Assembly: GCA_005406025.1 (NCBI GenBank)
Contig: BGZK01000150.1
Location: forward strand, 611,696 to 675,695
DNA: 64,000 nt
DNA from: Eumeta japonica
Taxonomy: Eukaryota > Arthropoda > Insecta > Lepidoptera > Psychidae
Direction: 5' to 3'
In this document: piece by piece, positions 63,501-64,000 of the stretch
Numbering within the stretch: position 1 is the stretch's first letter
Layout: every line of letters starts with the position of its first letter
The notes under the pieces: generated by a model
Told to the model about the DNA's origin: nothing
What the model saw: the letters and a program-made list of their open reading frames with translations, nothing else
The model's database searches: none
Position numbers and translations under genes: made by a program

Positions 63501-63849
63501 TGAAATAGGATTTATTGGACTCTGAAATATTCCAATTAAAATTAAAATACCTTTAAAATGTAAATACGCATAGATTTTGAAAAGTAAAGGAAGGTAATGG
63601 CGAAGGGCGGTAGGTAAACCTTTTTAGGTTGTATATATGATATTATTCTAGAATATTTTTAGGGGAACTATTTAATTTGTGAGCGAAATTCGCAACAGTA
63701 TCACTCTTATTTTCCAATATACACATGTGAAATGTCATGTGTTTGTTTAGATCGGTACCTAGGTTTCTTGTATAAGCGAGCTGTGACATTAACTTCGACT
63801 CGCACTTGACCGTTTTATACATTTTACCGATCTGTCGTTCTCGCCGCAG

Positions 63850-63967
63850 CCGAACGCGACTCGGCATCGGACAGCGCCGTGTCGTCGATGGGCTCGGAGC
63901 GGGTGCCGTCGCTGTCGGACGGCGAGTGGTGCGACGCCGGCAGCGACTCCGCGCAGGAGTACCACAG
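63850..63967 (+). CDS. cnc: cnc exon: DSAVSS / SLSDGEW acidic serine-rich segment
   Basis: The acceptor is GTTCTCGCCGCAG and the donor CACAG|GTGAGG. It enters in phase 1 and leaves two bases. It encodes (A)ERDSASDSAVSSMGSERV then PSLSDGEWCDAGSDSAQEYH. SSMGSERVPSLSDGEW is a hallmark of insect Cnc proteins and lies before the CNC-bZIP domain, which must be encoded right of the window. The DSAVSS hexamer occupies the place of the Neh6-type beta-TrCP phosphodegron (DSGIS in NRF2), with Ala in place of Gly. Multiple Ser-Asp pairs suggest GSK3 or CK2 targets. The gene is 3'-truncated by the window edge. Confidence 0.95.
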
Positions 63968-64000
63968 GTGAGGCCGGCCGGGAGTTGTGTTCTAGATTGA
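63968..64000 (+). other. cnc: start of the next cnc intron, cut by the window edge
   Basis: Begins GTGAGG; 33 bases only. Confidence 0.85.

Larger units (their letters stand above)
58852..63849 (+). other. cnc: cnc intron, 5.0 kb
   Basis: GTAAAC...TTCTCGCCGCAG borders. It contains a SINE head (59131-59198), family X copy 3 (59982-60520), CAGATGGCGC-type short repeats near 61385 and 61420, and a purine-rich V-like stretch at about 62926-63015. No coding exon was recognised. Confidence 0.8.

Overview
This window looks like insect nuclear DNA, most probably from a moth or butterfly. It is AT-rich, with long introns full of decayed transposon pieces, (TA)n/(TG)n microsatellites and tRNA-derived SINE heads. 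The only securely recognised gene is cap-n-collar (cnc), the insect NRF1/NRF2-type CNC-bZIP transcription factor, on the + strand. Six internal coding exons (34175-34332, 35103-35179, 35807-35886, 36888-36984, 58762-58851, 63850-63967) have clean AG/GT borders and join in one continuous reading frame through phases 0-2-1-0-1-1-2. They encode a WQDLASLL segment, a His/Pro-rich tract, an LNDEDLQLMDMAMNE-GMYTMRML segment and an acidic, serine-rich DSAVSS...SLSDGEW segment. The Keap1-binding (DLG/ETGE) N terminus was not found here. The bZIP domain must lie beyond the right edge.

Two candidate alternative first exons were found. The stronger one (49380-49503, 41 codons, MDLSIGPY...) sits inside the 21.8-kb intron, has an in-frame stop directly before its ATG, and ends in phase 1, as needed to join GMYTMRML. 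Upstream of it are a TATA/Inr pair (47977/48008) with a CRE-like site, and a second TATA box at 49333. The weaker one (19093-19113, MDLQEYQ) ends in phase 0, as needed to join the 34175 exon, and follows a GC-rich promoter-like patch near 18.5 kb. Together they suggest nested cnc isoforms sharing the C-terminal half but differing in N-terminal activation segments, the logic known for fly CncA/B/C.

Layout: 1-18.5 kb has no supported gene apart from one possible minus-strand terminal exon (11420-11575); 18.5-19.1 kb is a possible promoter and first exon; 19.1-34.2 kb is intron-like DNA; 34.2-37.0 kb holds four cnc exons; 37.0-58.8 kb is one giant intron carrying the internal promoter and a nested inverted-repeat structure; 58.8-64 kb holds two further exons. 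Mobile DNA includes a hAT-like foldback element with an 8-bp flanking repeat, a family with GAAGTGAAACTTC termini (three full copies), a mariner transposase tail, a Ty3/gypsy GPY/F fragment, and four unclassified dispersed repeat families. A pair of about 0.93-kb inverted copies 2.3 kb apart inside the big cnc intron could fold into a long dsRNA in the pre-mRNA. All calls were made by eye; no alignment or database search was run.
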